Origin: Oreohelix idahoensis
Taxonomy: Eukaryota > Mollusca > Gastropoda > Stylommatophora > Oreohelicidae
DNA length: 64,000 bases
Reading direction: 5' to 3'
NCBI GenBank assembly: GCA_024509875.1
Contig: JAMPIV010014846.1
Location: 710,001-774,000 of the forward strand
The notes beneath the pieces were generated by a model. It did no database searches. It was not told the DNA's origin and saw nothing but the letters and a program-made list of their open reading frames with translations. The first letter of the stretch is position 1. Every line of letters starts with the position of its first letter. Position numbers and translations under genes: made by a program. Shown here piece after piece: positions 1 through 13,500 of the stretch.

Positions 1-2179
1 AACCGAGTGAAAATCTGCACGAGGGCTTCTGCGACATGCTTGGCATCTGCGCATGTTAGCGGGATAGCTTCTGCCCATAAAGTGCATGTATCGACTAAGG
101 TCAGGATAAACCTGTTCCTTCTTTTAGTCCTTTCTAAGGGTCCTAAAATGTCGATCACAACCCGTTCGAATGGTGTTCCCACTATTGGCATTTCACCCAA
201 AGAGACTGGGGGTGTCCGTTGCTTGGGTGGTACCCGTTGGCACTGGGCACAGGATTTGACATATCTGATAATATCAGTATTTACTCCTGGCCACCAATAA
301 TGAGTGGTTATCCGTTGGTTTGTGGCGTTCTGTCCCATATGTCCGTTGAAGGGAAGAGAGTGCCCCATTTCTAGGATTTGGCTTCTGTACTGTTTCGGTA
401 CTAGGAGCTGATTGTAACCTTGGTCAGGCTTGCCCGTTCTGCGATAAAGTACGCCATCCTTAGAAAAAATGTCCCCGTGCTGTCTGGGTTCCTTAGCCAT
501 GGGCAGTTTCCTAAAGCAGGGTGCCAAAGTAGGATCCTTTTGTTGCGCTTCTTTAAGTTCCATGGGTAACAAATTAGGCGCAGGCTCCCGTTCCTTCTTG
601 GTTTGCCCTCTTGTAGTTACTGCTGCCACAATCGGCTCTTCCGGTTTCCCAATACACACGTATCTCCCGCCAAGTATGACTGGGTAGATGGGGTCATCCA
701 TAACAGCCGCTTTGATCACACCTCTGACAAAATCAGAGTGGATCTCCACCAATGCAATGGGAAGCGCTGTAGGTGCATCACTCTTACGAACTCCACAAAG
801 TTGGATGGTCTCTGCTGTCTCTTGACCGGGTTTAACCAGGTTTCTGGCAACAATGCAATCATACGAAAGCCCAGTGTCAAATAAACAGGAAGTTTGAGAA
901 CCGTTCATAATAACAGTACCTCGCGTTGAGGGTGTATCCCCAACAGGTTGGGAATCACTGTCAATAGTTCCGCCTTGCGAGACTGTTAGCAAGCATCCGA
1001 TGCGTTTCGGTTCGGTGTGCTCGCTCTGATCATCTGTCCCATGCGCAGGGGTTCTCCCTTTGCCACCTTGTCCTTTCTGGCTACGCTGCCATGAAGGGCG
1101 GTCGGGTTGATCAGACTGTTTACTGTGGTTGCTGCGGTACTTGGTTTTGTAGAACTTGGATTTTTCAGGAGGGGGGTTTTGAGGTCCAGTTTCTATGTGG
1201 TTATTCTGATTAGAAACATGAGGAATATGAGAAGATTGGTCTAGATTATTTTTCCGAAAATGCTCTTCTGTCGGTTTACGTTTTATGGCCGGTAGTTCAG
1301 CCAGCGCATTGTGATATCGCTCAGATTTTTCTAAGAAGTCTTCAAGCTTTTCTGCACCCTGCTCAGCTAGAAATCTCCGGGTATCAGCAGACAAAGTGTT
1401 CTTTATTTGTTCTGTTAAAACAAATTCCTCCAGACCTTCATAGGTAGAGGGGAGCTGTGAAAGCTCAAGGCACTTTGTCAGATATCCCTTTAAACGAGAT
1501 GAAAACTGCTGGAAAGTTTCAGAGCTCTCCTTCCTGCTGTTGCGAAACAGTTGCAAAAATTTGCGAGCATTCATTTCGAAGCGCTCCAGTAACGCTTTCT
1601 TCAACACATCATAGTTGTCTTGTTGGCTGCTTTCCAGTTTGGCGTAAACATCATAAGCACTGCTTTTCAAAGCCTGGGAAAGCTTCATATTCCAACGCGA
1701 CCTTTCTAAACCGTACAGAGTTGCAATTTTCTCAAATTTTTCTAGATACGTGTCAATCTTCTCAATTGGACAAGGGAAAGATTCTAGCGCAAAAGACATA
1801 GCAGTGAGGTGAGTAGATTGAGTGCTAGAAGGATCAGTTAAGGAAGAATGAGGAGAAGACTCTCCATTGCTGGAGGTAGAGGCAGCGCCACGACTTTGGA
1901 ACTCTAGAGTCTTAAGCGCCAACTCGTGCTGTCTCTGTTTCTCTTTTTCTCTTTCCTCTCTCTCCTCCCTCTCCTTCTCGTGCTGCATCCTGCGAATTTC
2001 CATTTCTTCATCCATCTTCTTCTGCTCTCTAGCTTCGGCTGTTTCTTTTTCCTCTTTAGCTTCAGCTGCTTTCCTCTCCGCGTCATATCTCTCCAGTTCG
2101 CTTTCGCTTCTTCTCCTTCCAAACCTTCTTCTCTTGCCTCGTCCCTGAGGAGTTGTCTAAGCTTCGCCCTCTCTGCCAT
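1..2179 (-). pseudogene. Gmr1-like Ty3/gypsy gag-protease-integrase region, element A, cut by window edge
   Basis: Read on the minus strand, a gag start codon at 2177-2179 (MAERAKLRQLL) leads into a charged coiled-coil-like segment. A second frame then stays open from about 2110 to base 1. It encodes a retrotransposon gag domain (about 1800-1280), a linker, a retropepsin-type aspartic protease with the DTG motif (about 875), then directly the integrase HHCC zinc-binding region (about 340-230) and the start of the integrase core (about 150-1). There is no reverse transcriptase between protease and integrase, the same order as in the element at 29769-34098. The gag start and the long frame differ by one base, so a small indel near 2110-2090 breaks the N-terminus. 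I see no CCHC zinc knuckle before the protease, unlike the other element. Reverse transcriptase and RNase H would lie beyond the left edge. Family call is firm; whether it was recently active is unknown. Confidence 0.85.
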
Positions 2180-2314
2180 AGTAAATAGGTGACTGAGACT
2201 TAGTCGAGAAAGAAGTCAGTAAAAGGATACGCTGGTTCCTTACCACTTACGAGAAAATACCAAAACAATAGATGATATACTTATAACATGGGATACCTCC
2301 TCCAAAAATTATAG

Positions 2315-4640
2315 TGTCTAACTATCGCTGCTATTAATCGGACATTAAGCACCTAATGCAGACGACTACGCCAAATAAATGGTAGTTAAGATTACTTACT
2401 GAAAAATAAGTCGCTACAGTGGAAACAAAATAATTATTGCAAAAATTTAAAGAGAAAAAAAATCCCTTAATTTTTAATCCACTATCAAGTTTACCCCTGA
2501 AGACAGTTAGGGTAAGGGAGGCAATTAATCTGGACAAATAGTCTGAAACGCACTCCTTAACTTAGTTCAAACACCTACTTCTTCAGAACCCTGTGAATGT
2601 TATACACTCACAAAACTTTACCAGCGTTTAGTATTACAAAATCAGTAATTAACATATATTCCGACAACATCAACCTGTAAACCAAATGTATAATGCTCAA
2701 TAATGCTGTGGAAAACAATTATTAGCACGCACATACAAGACGACAGTTATACGTACAGACGTAGGGAAACTATAACAAATGATTATATAAATATTCTAGA
2801 ACGAGCTGACCAACACGCTGGTTAATTTCAAGAGAAATTTTAATTATCATCTAAAATTTCTTCACAACACATAGAAATTACATCAAAGCATATACACGTA
2901 GTCATAAAAAACAAGGAATTGCTACAAGAAATGATAGACCCACAGTTAGATCTTATCCCTCGAGGTATGCCCACAGTCCTGTTGGAAGAAAGTGATAGCC
3001 CCAAGGCAACAAGGATACATAGGATTAGGTCTAATATTTCCCCTTCTTAAGGAATGGACAGACTTGGTATCTCTGCTCTATTTTAAGGGAAATATGAGTA
3101 GCAATACTTGCATACAGGAAGTTTAGCTAGCAAAATGGGTACCCAATTACAACAGTAAAAAAATCACTCCGTCCTACATTCACTTTATTCATTCAGCCGA
3201 GCACACGTGCACATGTTTATACTCACAGCTTAGATAGCCACTTCTGGTAATACCATTTTTTTGGGACATTCACCTACAGAATCGTCAAAGGCAGTCTTTG
3301 ACCAAGAAATCCCCAGTTCCAAAAAAACAGGATGAATTCTCTGCTTCCGGGAACGACTCCTTGGATGTTCTTATTTTTCGGATTGTCTGTTTAGGTCACA
3401 TTAAAATTGTCCAGGCACGAAACATTAACAACGAGCACAGTGTCAATAGCTTAGGTTTCTAGAATGAGGAATGTCAGGTCGGCACCTTCTCTCAGTATAG
3501 GAATTTAGTTGGTCACACCACCACTTGTCAACAGTGTCGGGAAAGTTACTGATTGTAGTATGTTACTTGCCACAAAGGCTGGAAAATGACTAGAGTTTTC
3601 TCATGAAGAATCAAATCAGGCTCAATGACCCGTTACTTCTTTACAAATCTTAAAGTTCTTGTAAAAGTTATACATCAAATCTTTAAGGTAAGAATGTTTG
3701 TTGTTTTCTTCACATATTTATCTATTTACTCAAACGCTGGCAAAGTTTGGGTACCACAGTTTCACTCAACACAGAACTACTAAGAACTTAAACCACTACG
3801 ATCATACTAAATGACATCTCTATTAACAGAGATTCTAGAAATCGAACGAAGGCTTGTTCTAGTCTTGACTGCGAAGTTACTGAGTTAATTAAATCTCAAA
3901 CTCTCGTTTAAGATATATGAAACACCAGACAAAGAGGTACACTATTTCCATAAATTACGCAATAGCCTCCCCTTTTCTTAACACCTTACGTTAACTTAGA
4001 CGCATGGCAATAACATGCCAAACCCGTCTTCGCACCTTACGCCAAAACTGGCCGTGGAGCATGAGTGTCATGGAAAAATCTAGACTATATGTCTCCTTCC
4101 AGAGCGCTTTATGAGTGTCATATCACACTTCACTCCGAGCGACTAGCCTGAAGAAACGCTGTGACAGGTGAAAATGCAGACAACTTTGTCGCCTATAGGT
4201 CTGACGAAAGCGAATATTCACAGTGTATTTCGTCTGGGGCAGGGAATGCTGTCGACATATGTCTGCTCCTATGTCTGGCCAGACGAATATGTTCACAGTT
4301 TGGTCCACTGACACCTAATGCCATAGAATGCATTTAACGCTCTCCCGTCTAGTGTAGAGACTGATACGTTATGTAACAGGTTACTCGTTTAATCAGCAAT
4401 GAAATGCGTTTCTAAATGAGAAAAGAAACTGGCGAGAGTTAGAATGGGAAAAAATATTTTTCGCAAACGAATGGGTGCGAAAAATACAGGAAAAAGGTAA
4501 AGAGTGATAATAAAATAGAGGATACGGGTGAAAGAAAAAGAAGAGGATATAGGTAATTCAATGATCATAAAACCTCTCTGACAGTTATCACGCGTTGTAA
4601 GCCTATAATGTTACGCTATTTTATATTGGGTGAATTGACA
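2315..4640 (-). repeat. probable 5' LTR of element A
   Basis: The stretch upstream of the minus-strand gag has no coding signal. On the minus strand it can be read as starting TGTCAATTCACCC (at 4640) and ending GTTAGACA (at 2315). That gives about 2.33 kb, close to the 2.38 kb LTRs of the second Gmr1-like element. A possible primer-binding site, TGGAGGAGGTATCCCA on the minus strand at about 2290-2305, lies a few bases inside. The other LTR is outside the window, so both ends are inferred from TG..CA and length only. The sequence does not resemble the other element's LTR by eye. Confidence 0.4.
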
Positions 4641-5340
4641 CGAGGGTGATAGCGGGTTAGTGTAATTTTCTTCAATAATGGAAGAGATAGTTTTCGTGTT
4701 AAATCTCCTTTAGGTGATGTATGTAGTTATAGTCATTAATATGCCTTGTAAATATGATACCTCTACTTGTGGTACGTGGAGCACATTTGAGACATAAACG
4801 TCTTTGTTTGCTCCTTGCGGGGCAGGGCGACACCAGTGCGGCTGAATCCAACAGAAGCCTGCACGAAGCATGTATATGCTATGGCAGTGGTTTGTTTCTG
4901 TAACAATGTGTTTTATATGATGAGTTCCCAATCTCATCAGTCGGCATATACGACATGCTTCGGAGTGGAAGGACGGATATTGATGTGGATCGGTTGCGAG
5001 GTGGTGGTTTATGCCCATTAATGAGAGTATTCGTTGTACATATAGTTGAATATTATTTTATGTCCATTTTATTATTATTTAATTGAGGTTATGTGAAGAA
5101 TGGTTTGTGAGAGCACATGGGCTCACTTGGAGATATATATTTCTCTTCTCGCTCCTTATGGAGCATGGGGCCACCAATGTGGCTGGCATCCACATGAAGC
5201 CCTCACAAAGTATTCAGATGCTCTTGCAGTAGTGGTTTCGGTAGCAATCTGTGTTATATGGTGAGATTGCAGCCTCATGCACAACACCATACTAGTCTCA
5301 TTGGACGACATGCATGAGTGTGTATGGGTGTGATAGTTGA
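4641..5340 (-). repeat. two minus-strand copies of the (GAT)n-tailed interspersed repeat (family R)
   Basis: Two copies lie at about 4808-4975 and 5147-5325. Both carry, on the minus strand, the family landmarks: a block around 'gtgcatgaggct', a block around 'cagaaaccactgctgc', and the end block 'ctccataaggagc'. The name family R is mine. Nothing else is visible from 4641 to 5640. Confidence 0.6.
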
Positions 5341-5666
5341 GTGTGTCAGGTGGCGTGGAAAGACTGTTTGGCAGGTGAAAGTATCGTTTCTCATTATTTA
5401 ACTACATATTATGATTTTAACTAGTCGGTGCTTTGTTTGCTTTTAGGTTTAGCAACTGAGCACTGGCTGGGTGTTTTGTTTTGTTTTGTTTGTTGGTTTA
5501 TTTGTTTAATGTTTGCTTTGTGTGCTTGTAGTCACTGACAGGGTTGTATGAATAAATACAGCCCCTGCCTTAGAATCAGAGTTTTATTGTTGATCGGGTC
5601 GGTTGCGAGTGTGCAAGAAAGTGATCACATATCACAATAGCATCATCATCATCTCGCCCACCCTAT

Positions 5667-6430
<764 letters not shown>

Positions 6431-6690
6431 AGGGAGTGTCCGATTGACAGAGTGATTTGAGCACTGGTCTCTCGCGGCAAAGGTGACGGGTTCAAATCAC
6501 GGTACCGACACGCTCTAGTCCACCCAGCTGTAAATGGGTACCTGACTCTGCTCTTAGAGTTAGGAAAGGAAAAGGCAGCGAGGAAGGGTCACCCCCACCT
6601 CTCGATGCTGGACCTAGTATGGTCAAGTCTCTAACACTTCACGCCCCTACGGCAGTACCTGCTTTGGGACTACCTTGACCTTTTCTTTTA
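6431..6690 (+). repeat. tRNA-derived SINE, family S1, copy 1
   Basis: It starts with a tRNA-like head (GATTGACAGAGTG ... a B-box-like GGTTCAAATC at about 6489). A conserved body follows, with 'aatgggtacctgactctgct', 'ggcagcgagga', 'ctctaacacttcac' and 'gggactacc'. Six other copies of the same layout occur in the window. Non-coding; any transcription would use the internal Pol III promoter. Confidence 0.85.
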
Positions 6691-6737
6691 ACAGAACAAG
6701 CAGCACAGGTAAACAATGTCATCATGAACAACAAAAT

Positions 6738-6828
6738 GTTACAGATGCCACCATTACAGATACACATGCCACCATTACAGATACATATACTACCATTACA
6801 GATACATATGCCACCATTACAGATGCCA
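6738..6828. repeat. 21 bp minisatellite
   Basis: About four units of 'accattacagatacatatgcc' with point differences. Confidence 0.85.
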
Positions 6829-8360
6829 CTTCCGGTTTTTTGTCGTAGGCTTCCTACAAAAAACAACTTCAGTGATAGTCCTGCGCTCCCCTTTTTTGGG
6901 GCGAGTCACTTGCTCGTAACTTTAGAATACGTGTTAAAGAATATGTGACAGTTTGACGACTTACTTCTCCACTATGTGTCTTTCTGTTAAACCAGTGGTT
7001 CCCAAACTTTTTCAGTCCACCGGCCACTGGTAAAATAAAGTTAACGGTTAAAGTCTTTGCAATCCATCATTAGACGGAACTGTCTGGATTAGACGTATTT
7101 TCCGTATTTTATACTGAATTTCTCTAGTTCGAGTATTTATTGTGTGGCAGAGTGCCCCATCAAACGTAAAACTAGCAGACGTGTATACAACCAGAGCGCA
7201 ACAGGAACAATCAATATTCATACGCTTCGACATTTGCCCGAGAAGGGGCGGGGGGGGGGGGGGGGGGTCTGAGCTTCAATTGGTGTGCCTGGAAAGCACT
7301 GATGTTGATTCTGTAACAGTAACAATAACAATTAGTGTAGTTCCTGGAGGACTCTGGAGAAACCAAGAAAGAATAGGCACACCCCTCCCGCATGAATGTA
7401 GCATAAGACGACTAATGCGAGGTTATGCGTAAAAGATATTGTAACATAAACCACCTGTCACATAACTTTGTTCGCTCTCTTTTCCTTTCCGGCAGTATTG
7501 GTCTACCTTTATTGTGCGTAATAATTATGTGCGCCATTCGATTGTTGGCACATCCTATTTTCCTACCTCCGACAGTATTTGGTATTTTCGTGTCAATGTT
7601 TACACTTCTTCTATTCATACATGCAATGTTTGCCTGCCCATCCTCGCGGAGATGAGTTACAGGTAAACCCTTGACTTCTGAAATATCTTGTGAACACTCC
7701 CTCGAGGTAGAAGCATCATCATCCTTCTATCTGTATCTCTGCCAAGAGTTATCTTGTGAGAAGGTAGATACCTTTGAACACCCACATTAGATTCTCTAGG
7801 TTTTGGGGATTGTTGGACCATCACTGAAGATCAAAGTGGAGGAAACCCCGTGACACCATTTCTGCAACATCACATGAATGCTTTGGTGTGGCGTAGGCAT
7901 TGCAAAAAAAAAAAAAAAAAAAAAACAATACTAGGTGCGGTTATGACTCCAAGCTCTATAAGGAGCAAAACAGGAAATAACAGTAATGCTAGATTGCTGT
8001 TGGACAGTTTGTAACTGTAATAACAAATGTATATGTAATTGCTCCCGTTGCTAAACCATCAAAAGAAAGTTATATATGCATATTAAACGGGATGCCAAAA
8101 ATGTCATTATTTATCCATTTATGCGTTGGAAATTACAAATTCCTACAACCAGCTTATTCAAATACAAACACATGGACTTCTATTAACCACTTTTATTTAA
8201 GTTCACATTTGGTTAATAAATATGTCGCGTTTCAAATCATTGACACTTAAATTGTAGAGAAGTAAAACTATCATGGAGCTCCCTTTCATGGAATATATTA
8301 TGTCTGTCAAGTTTTGACTATCAAAGACTCAGCGGATTTTATATAATAGCAATAAATAGT
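6829..8360. other. non-coding with repeat fragments
   Basis: It holds a hAT-like terminus at about 7001 (CAGTGGTTCCCAAACTTTT, partner end not found), a poly-G run at 7246-7267, a poly-A tract at about 7903-7924, and a probable plus-strand fragment of family R (about 7850-7980, ending 'ctctataaggagcaaaac'). No open frame here resembles a protein I know. Confidence 0.5.
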
Positions 8361-8622
8361 GTCAAGTGCGATTGGCAGAATGGTTAGAGCGCTGGCTTCT
8401 CGCGGCAAAAGAGCCGAGTTCGAAGCGCTGTAGCGTCACGCTCTAGTATACTCAGCTTTAAATGGGTAGCTGATTCTGCTCTTGAGTTAGGGAAGGCAAA
8501 GGCAGCGAGGAATTGAACTGGTTACCTCACCTCTCGAAGCTGAACCTAGTATAGAGAAGTCTCTAACATTTCACTTCCCAACGGCAATTTCTGCTATGGG
8601 ACTACCATTTTCTTTACCTTCA
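8361..8622 (+). repeat. tRNA-derived SINE, family S1, copy 2
   Basis: Full layout: head 'gcgattggcagaatggttagagcgctgg', a B-box-like GAGTTCGAAGC, then the S1 body ending 'atgggactacca'. Confidence 0.85.
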
Positions 8623-9306
8623 TAAATAGTGAAAAATAAGGTGGCAATAACTTCATCAAAGTAAGAGAAATCAAATAATGGAAATAATATAGATTGTGTT
8701 TCTTATTTCAAAGGGAAGGTTGTCGGATGGTGCACGGTGGTGTGCCTATTTAATCAAAGGGTTTCTTCAAACTTGGTCAGCGAGTCCTTTGTTTTTAAAC
8801 ACAGCTATAGTAACGACCAACTTTCTCCTGAGCTCAGCATTAGGTTCTTAAATTTATAAAGTAAATTTTATTCAAAGATGAATTTCACTAGATCAGGGGT
8901 AGGCAACCTTGGAACTAGAGGATCTACTTTAGGAATACTGAGCTCTCTGAATAATTTACCTTGATAAATTCATGTTAGTTTTCAGGTTTCAACTTATCTG
9001 AAATAAGGTTAGCTTTATCTCTGCCGCACGATATGCTTCCTTCAATGCCGTCAGCAGAGCTATGAAAAATTAACACTAAATACTTCATCAAATTTAACTT
9101 CATCCCAAAGAAAGGATCGCTTTCTATCTTTTACATTTCATGAATAAAGTTTACTTTAGTAACATAACTTGCGGGGAAAGAACCTTTAAACCTGGGGACG
9201 CCACGTTTTTAAGTGCCGGTGGGAGACGGCAATTATTTATTATGTGCTGAATGTCCTGATGACGGTTCTATTTCTTCTGTACTCATTTCATTCCTTTCAA
9301 TCCCAT

Positions 9307-9403
9307 ATCACCTTCACTGGATCTTTGTAGTCTAACTTATCACCTTCACTGGATCTTTGTAGTCTAACTTATCACCTTCACTAGATCTTTGTAGTCTAAC
9401 TTA
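9307..9403. repeat. 32 bp minisatellite, three units
   Basis: The unit 'tatcaccttcactggatctt' plus 'tgtagtctaact' is repeated three times almost unchanged. The flanks 8623-9306 show nothing recognisable except a hAT-like start CAGGGGTAGGCAACC at about 8894. Confidence 0.9.
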
Positions 9404-9469
9404 TCATCATGCACTGGCTACGAAGCCATAGTTCCAAATTTACATAAGTTAAAAATTCTTTTTTTTTTC

Positions 9470-9572
9470 TGAACTTGGTGACCCTCCTCATAAAGCTGAG
9501 GTTTGTAATGAAAGTCTCTAACACTTCACTCTTTTGTGGCAGATTCTGCTGTGAGGCTATCTTCACTGCTTT
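9470..9572 (+). repeat. 3' fragment of a SINE of family S1
   Basis: Carries only the S1 3' landmarks ('cctcataaagctgagg', 'gtctctaacacttcact', 'gcagattctgct'). Confidence 0.6.
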
Positions 9573-9589
9573 TGGTATGCGATTCAATT

Positions 9590-9850
9590 GCCTACCACGC
9601 GTGTGTGGCCTAATGGATATGAACGCATTTTCATAATCCAGATATACCAGGTTCGAAACCTGCTGCAGGCGGTTTGGTAGCAGATCGCTTTGTATGGATT
9701 TTTAACAATGGTATAAGCGCCGTACCGTTCAGAAAGCAATGGCAAACTAGTGAATGAAAAAAATTGCCTAGATAAATCACAAACAGCCAATAAAAGCTGG
9801 GGTTGATTGCCACGTCCTGTAAAGGATAAGCAACTAACTAACCACGCCCT
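9590..9850 (+). repeat. possible second tRNA-like SINE type
   Basis: A tRNA-like stretch has a clear B-box-like sequence (GGTTCGAAACC at about 9651) and a head 'gtgtggcctaatggatatg'. It is followed by a non-coding body. No second copy was found in the window, so the assignment rests on the B-box alone. Confidence 0.4.
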
Positions 9851-9961
9851 ACCAGGTATGTTACACACGGCGAGCAAAGAGGGTTATGCATTGAGCTAGA
9901 AAATTCACCATGTAAAGCATATAAAATGTTTTAGCTCAGGTTTCCCGCATGAGGATCAACT

Positions 9962-10100
9962 ACAATCATCATCATCATCATCATTATCATCATTAACATT
10001 TTCCTTTGCACACCTTATGGAGTATGGTGAGTTAGAGGCCCCATTCACAACCTCATATTAGTTGTTTGTCTCTTCAGAGACCCCCGGAAACTTCATGGGG
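9962..10100 (-). repeat. family R fragment with (ATC)n tract
   Basis: A (CAT)n tract at about 9965-9998 is followed by 'ccttatggagtatggtg', then 'cattcacaacctcatattag' and 'tcttcagagacccccgg'. On the minus strand these are the end block, middle and head of family R with its (GAT)n tail. Confidence 0.55.
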
Positions 10101-10448
10101 CAACGACCTGGGCGTTAAACTCATTAAAAAAGTAAAAAGTGGGAGGGAAGATATATACATATACATAATATATACACATACTTTTCAATGGGTTGTCTAC
10201 CTAATTAATGTATCCTTGATTCTGAAGGGGCCAACGAGCTTAAAACTGTTAGAAACACTGTTATATAAAGTCCCTTCTGTGCCTTGCCTTTAACACCAGG
10301 TCTCCATTAATCAAATCTTCCAGGCACACCAAACTAGCCAGCCCATTAGGCAAAATAAACACTGTAACACTATCATTGCTCTGGGACCATTGCACACATA
10401 GAGACAGATTCCTGGCCTTTGGAAGTTAAAAGAAAAAAAAATATTATA

Positions 10449-10533
10449 ATGGCGCTCGAAGGACCACAACTAAAAAGGCTCTTTTACATCGCGTGTTTGA
10501 TATTAGCTAACTTAGGACTTCTGACAGATGCTG
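10449..10533 (+). CDS. GPx: GPx exon 1: start codon and signal peptide
   Basis: The ATG has A at -3 and G at +4. It encodes 28 residues with a hydrophobic run ([15 protein letters not shown]) ending TDA, a plausible signal peptidase site. The exon ends G|GTAATG, phase 1. The split Gly codon is completed by GT at the start of exon 2, which supports the pairing. Cap site and promoter are not recognised. The exon could instead follow an upstream non-coding exon. Confidence 0.75.
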
Positions 10534-13500
10534 GTAATGTTTGGATGTTATCTGTTGTTAAGATAACCAGATTTAGACTTGGTATATTTCAGTCCTAGTT
10601 GTATGGTTAGCATTTGTGATTATGATTTTCATGGTTGCCGTTATTATAGAGACCAAGCTAAACGTAACAATAAACATAGGTGGGTGACTTGTTCCATCAA
10701 GAAGGATCTACGCGCACAATTTTACATCCATGTAGTTTTCTGCATTTTTTTCCCCCACTTTCTTCTTCTTCTTCTTCTTCTTCTTCTTCTTCTTCTTCTT
10801 CTTCTTCTTCTTCTTCTTCTTCTTCTCCTTCTTCTTCTGTTTCTCTTTCTTTTCATAATTCTTATTTTATATTTGGTTTAATGTTGTAAAGAAATCTGCA
10901 ATGTTTGTGTGTCCTGGTGAGGAAACATTTGCCTGAACCAGGGTTTCTTAACATGTAGTCCACGGATCCCGTGGCGATCCATGAATGGATTTTGGGGTGG
11001 GGTGGGTGGGTTCTGTGTACATAACGTAACATTTGAAATGTAAAGTTTTATATTATGCTTTTACGTAAATGTTGTCCAATAACGGATTCATAGTCTTCAC
11101 CGGAGAATCAAAGTGGTCCGTACCCTTCATCGGGCAGCAAAGGGGATCCATAGCCTTAATCAAAGTGGTCAGTACCCTTCATTGGACAATGAAATTGGTC
11201 TGTACCCTTCATCTTACAACCAAGGGGATCCATAGCCTTAATTGATCAATCAAAGTGGTCATTGTTCATTGGACAATCAAAGTCGTTCGTACCCTTCATT
11301 GGACAATCAAAGGGATTCAAAGCCTTAACCGGACAATCACAGGGGTCCGTAGCCTTCATCACATAATCAAAGGGGTCCGTAGTCTTCATTGCACAATCAA
11401 AGGGGTTAAAAATATGACTGGTAACCAACCGCTGATAAAACTATGACTGGTAACCAACCGCTGATAAAACTATGACTGGTAACCAACCGCTGATAAAATT
11501 ATCACTGGTAACCAACCGCTGATAAAACTATGACTGGTAACCAACCGCTGATAAAACTATGACTGGTAACCAACTGCTGATAAAACTATGACTGGTAATC
11601 AACCGCTGATAAAACTATGACTGGTAACCAACCGCTGATAAAACTATGACTGGTAACCAACCGCTGATAATATTGACAGGTAACCAACTACTGATAAGAC
11701 TGACCGGTAACCAACCACTGATAAGACTATAACGGGTACCCAACCACTGATAAGACTATGACTGGTAACCAACCACTGATAAGACTATGACTGGTAACCA
11801 ACCGCTGATAAGATTGACAGGTAACCAACTACTGATAAGACTATAACTGGTAACCAACCACTAATAAGACTATGACTGGTAACCAACCGCTGATAAGACT
11901 GACAGGTAAACCAACTACTAACAAGACTGACAGTTAACCAACTACTGACAAGACTGGCAGGTAACCAACTACTGATAAGACTGGCAGGTAACCAATTACT
12001 GATAAGATTGACAGGTAACCAACCACTCATAAGACTGGCCGGTAACCAACCACTGATAAGACTGACCGGTAACCAACCACTGATAAAACTATGACCGGTA
12101 ACCAACCGCTGATAAGACTATGACAGGTAACTAACCGCTGATAAGGATACGACTGGTAACCAACCGCTGATAAGACTATGACTGGTAACTAACCACTGAT
12201 AAAACTATGACTGGTAACCAACCACTGATAAGACTACGGTTGGTAACCAACCACTGATAGGACTAGGATGGGTAACCAACCGCTGATAGGACTAGGATGG
12301 GTAACCAACCGCTGATAGGACTAGGATGGGTAACCAACCGCTGATAAGACTATGACTGGTAACCAACCGCTGATAAGGCTATGACTGGTAACCAACCACT
12401 GATAGGACTAGGATGGGTAACCAACCGCTGATAGGACTAGGATGGTTAACCAACCACTGATAAAACTATGACTGGTAACCAACCACTGATAAGACTATGA
12501 CTGGTAACCAACCACTGATAAGACTATGGCTGGTAACTAACCACTGATAGGACTATGACTGGTATCCAACCGCTGATAAGACTATGGCTGGTAACCAACC
12601 GTTAATAAAACTATGACTGGTAATCAACCGCTGATAAGACTATAATTGGGCACCCAACCGCTGATAAAACTATGACTGGTAACCAACTGCTGATAAAACT
12701 ATGACTGGTAACCAACCACTGATAAGACTACGGCTGGTAACCAACCACTGATAAGACTATGGCTGGTAACCAACCACTGATAGGACTAGGAAGGGTAACT
12801 ACCACTGATAAGACCATGACGGATAACCAACCACTGATAAGACCATGACGGGTAACCAACCACTGATAAGACTATGACTGTTAACCAACCATTGATAAGA
12901 CTATGACTGGTAACCAACCGCTGATAAGACTATAACGGGCACCCAATCGCTGATAAAGCTATGACTGGTAAACCAGCCGCTGATAAAACTATGACTGGTA
13001 ACCAACCACTAATAAGACTATGACTGGTAACCAACGGTTGATAATACGAAGGACAGTTGCGGTTTAGGCACCTAGGCTTTTATGTAGGGTCCCGCGCTTT
13101 TAGGGGCCACGCTTTGCTTGTCGATAGGACTGGAATTTATTTAAAAAGGGTCTCGCAAGTTCACGCTTGACTAGGATCTTGCACAACATAAAACCGTCAC
13201 TGAGGATGTATAACCATTGATAAGAATATGGCGAATAAGCAATCACTGATTCAAATATGACAGGTAAACAACAGTTGAAAAGAAATGTAATCATTGAAGA
13301 CATGTAATCATATGAGAGGTAACCAACCACTGATAACAATATGACCACTGAAGAGAACATGACGAGTAACCACTAAAGATAACATGACGGGTTACCACTG
13401 AAGATAACATGACGGGTAACCACTGACAAGAATATGATAAGAAACCCCCCACTGATAAGAATATGACAGGTAACCCTGATAATAATATGATACGTAACCC

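Noticed and set aside
10579..10889. Poly-Leu and poly-Ser proteins
   Set aside because: Translation of the (CTT)n tract in GPx intron 1.
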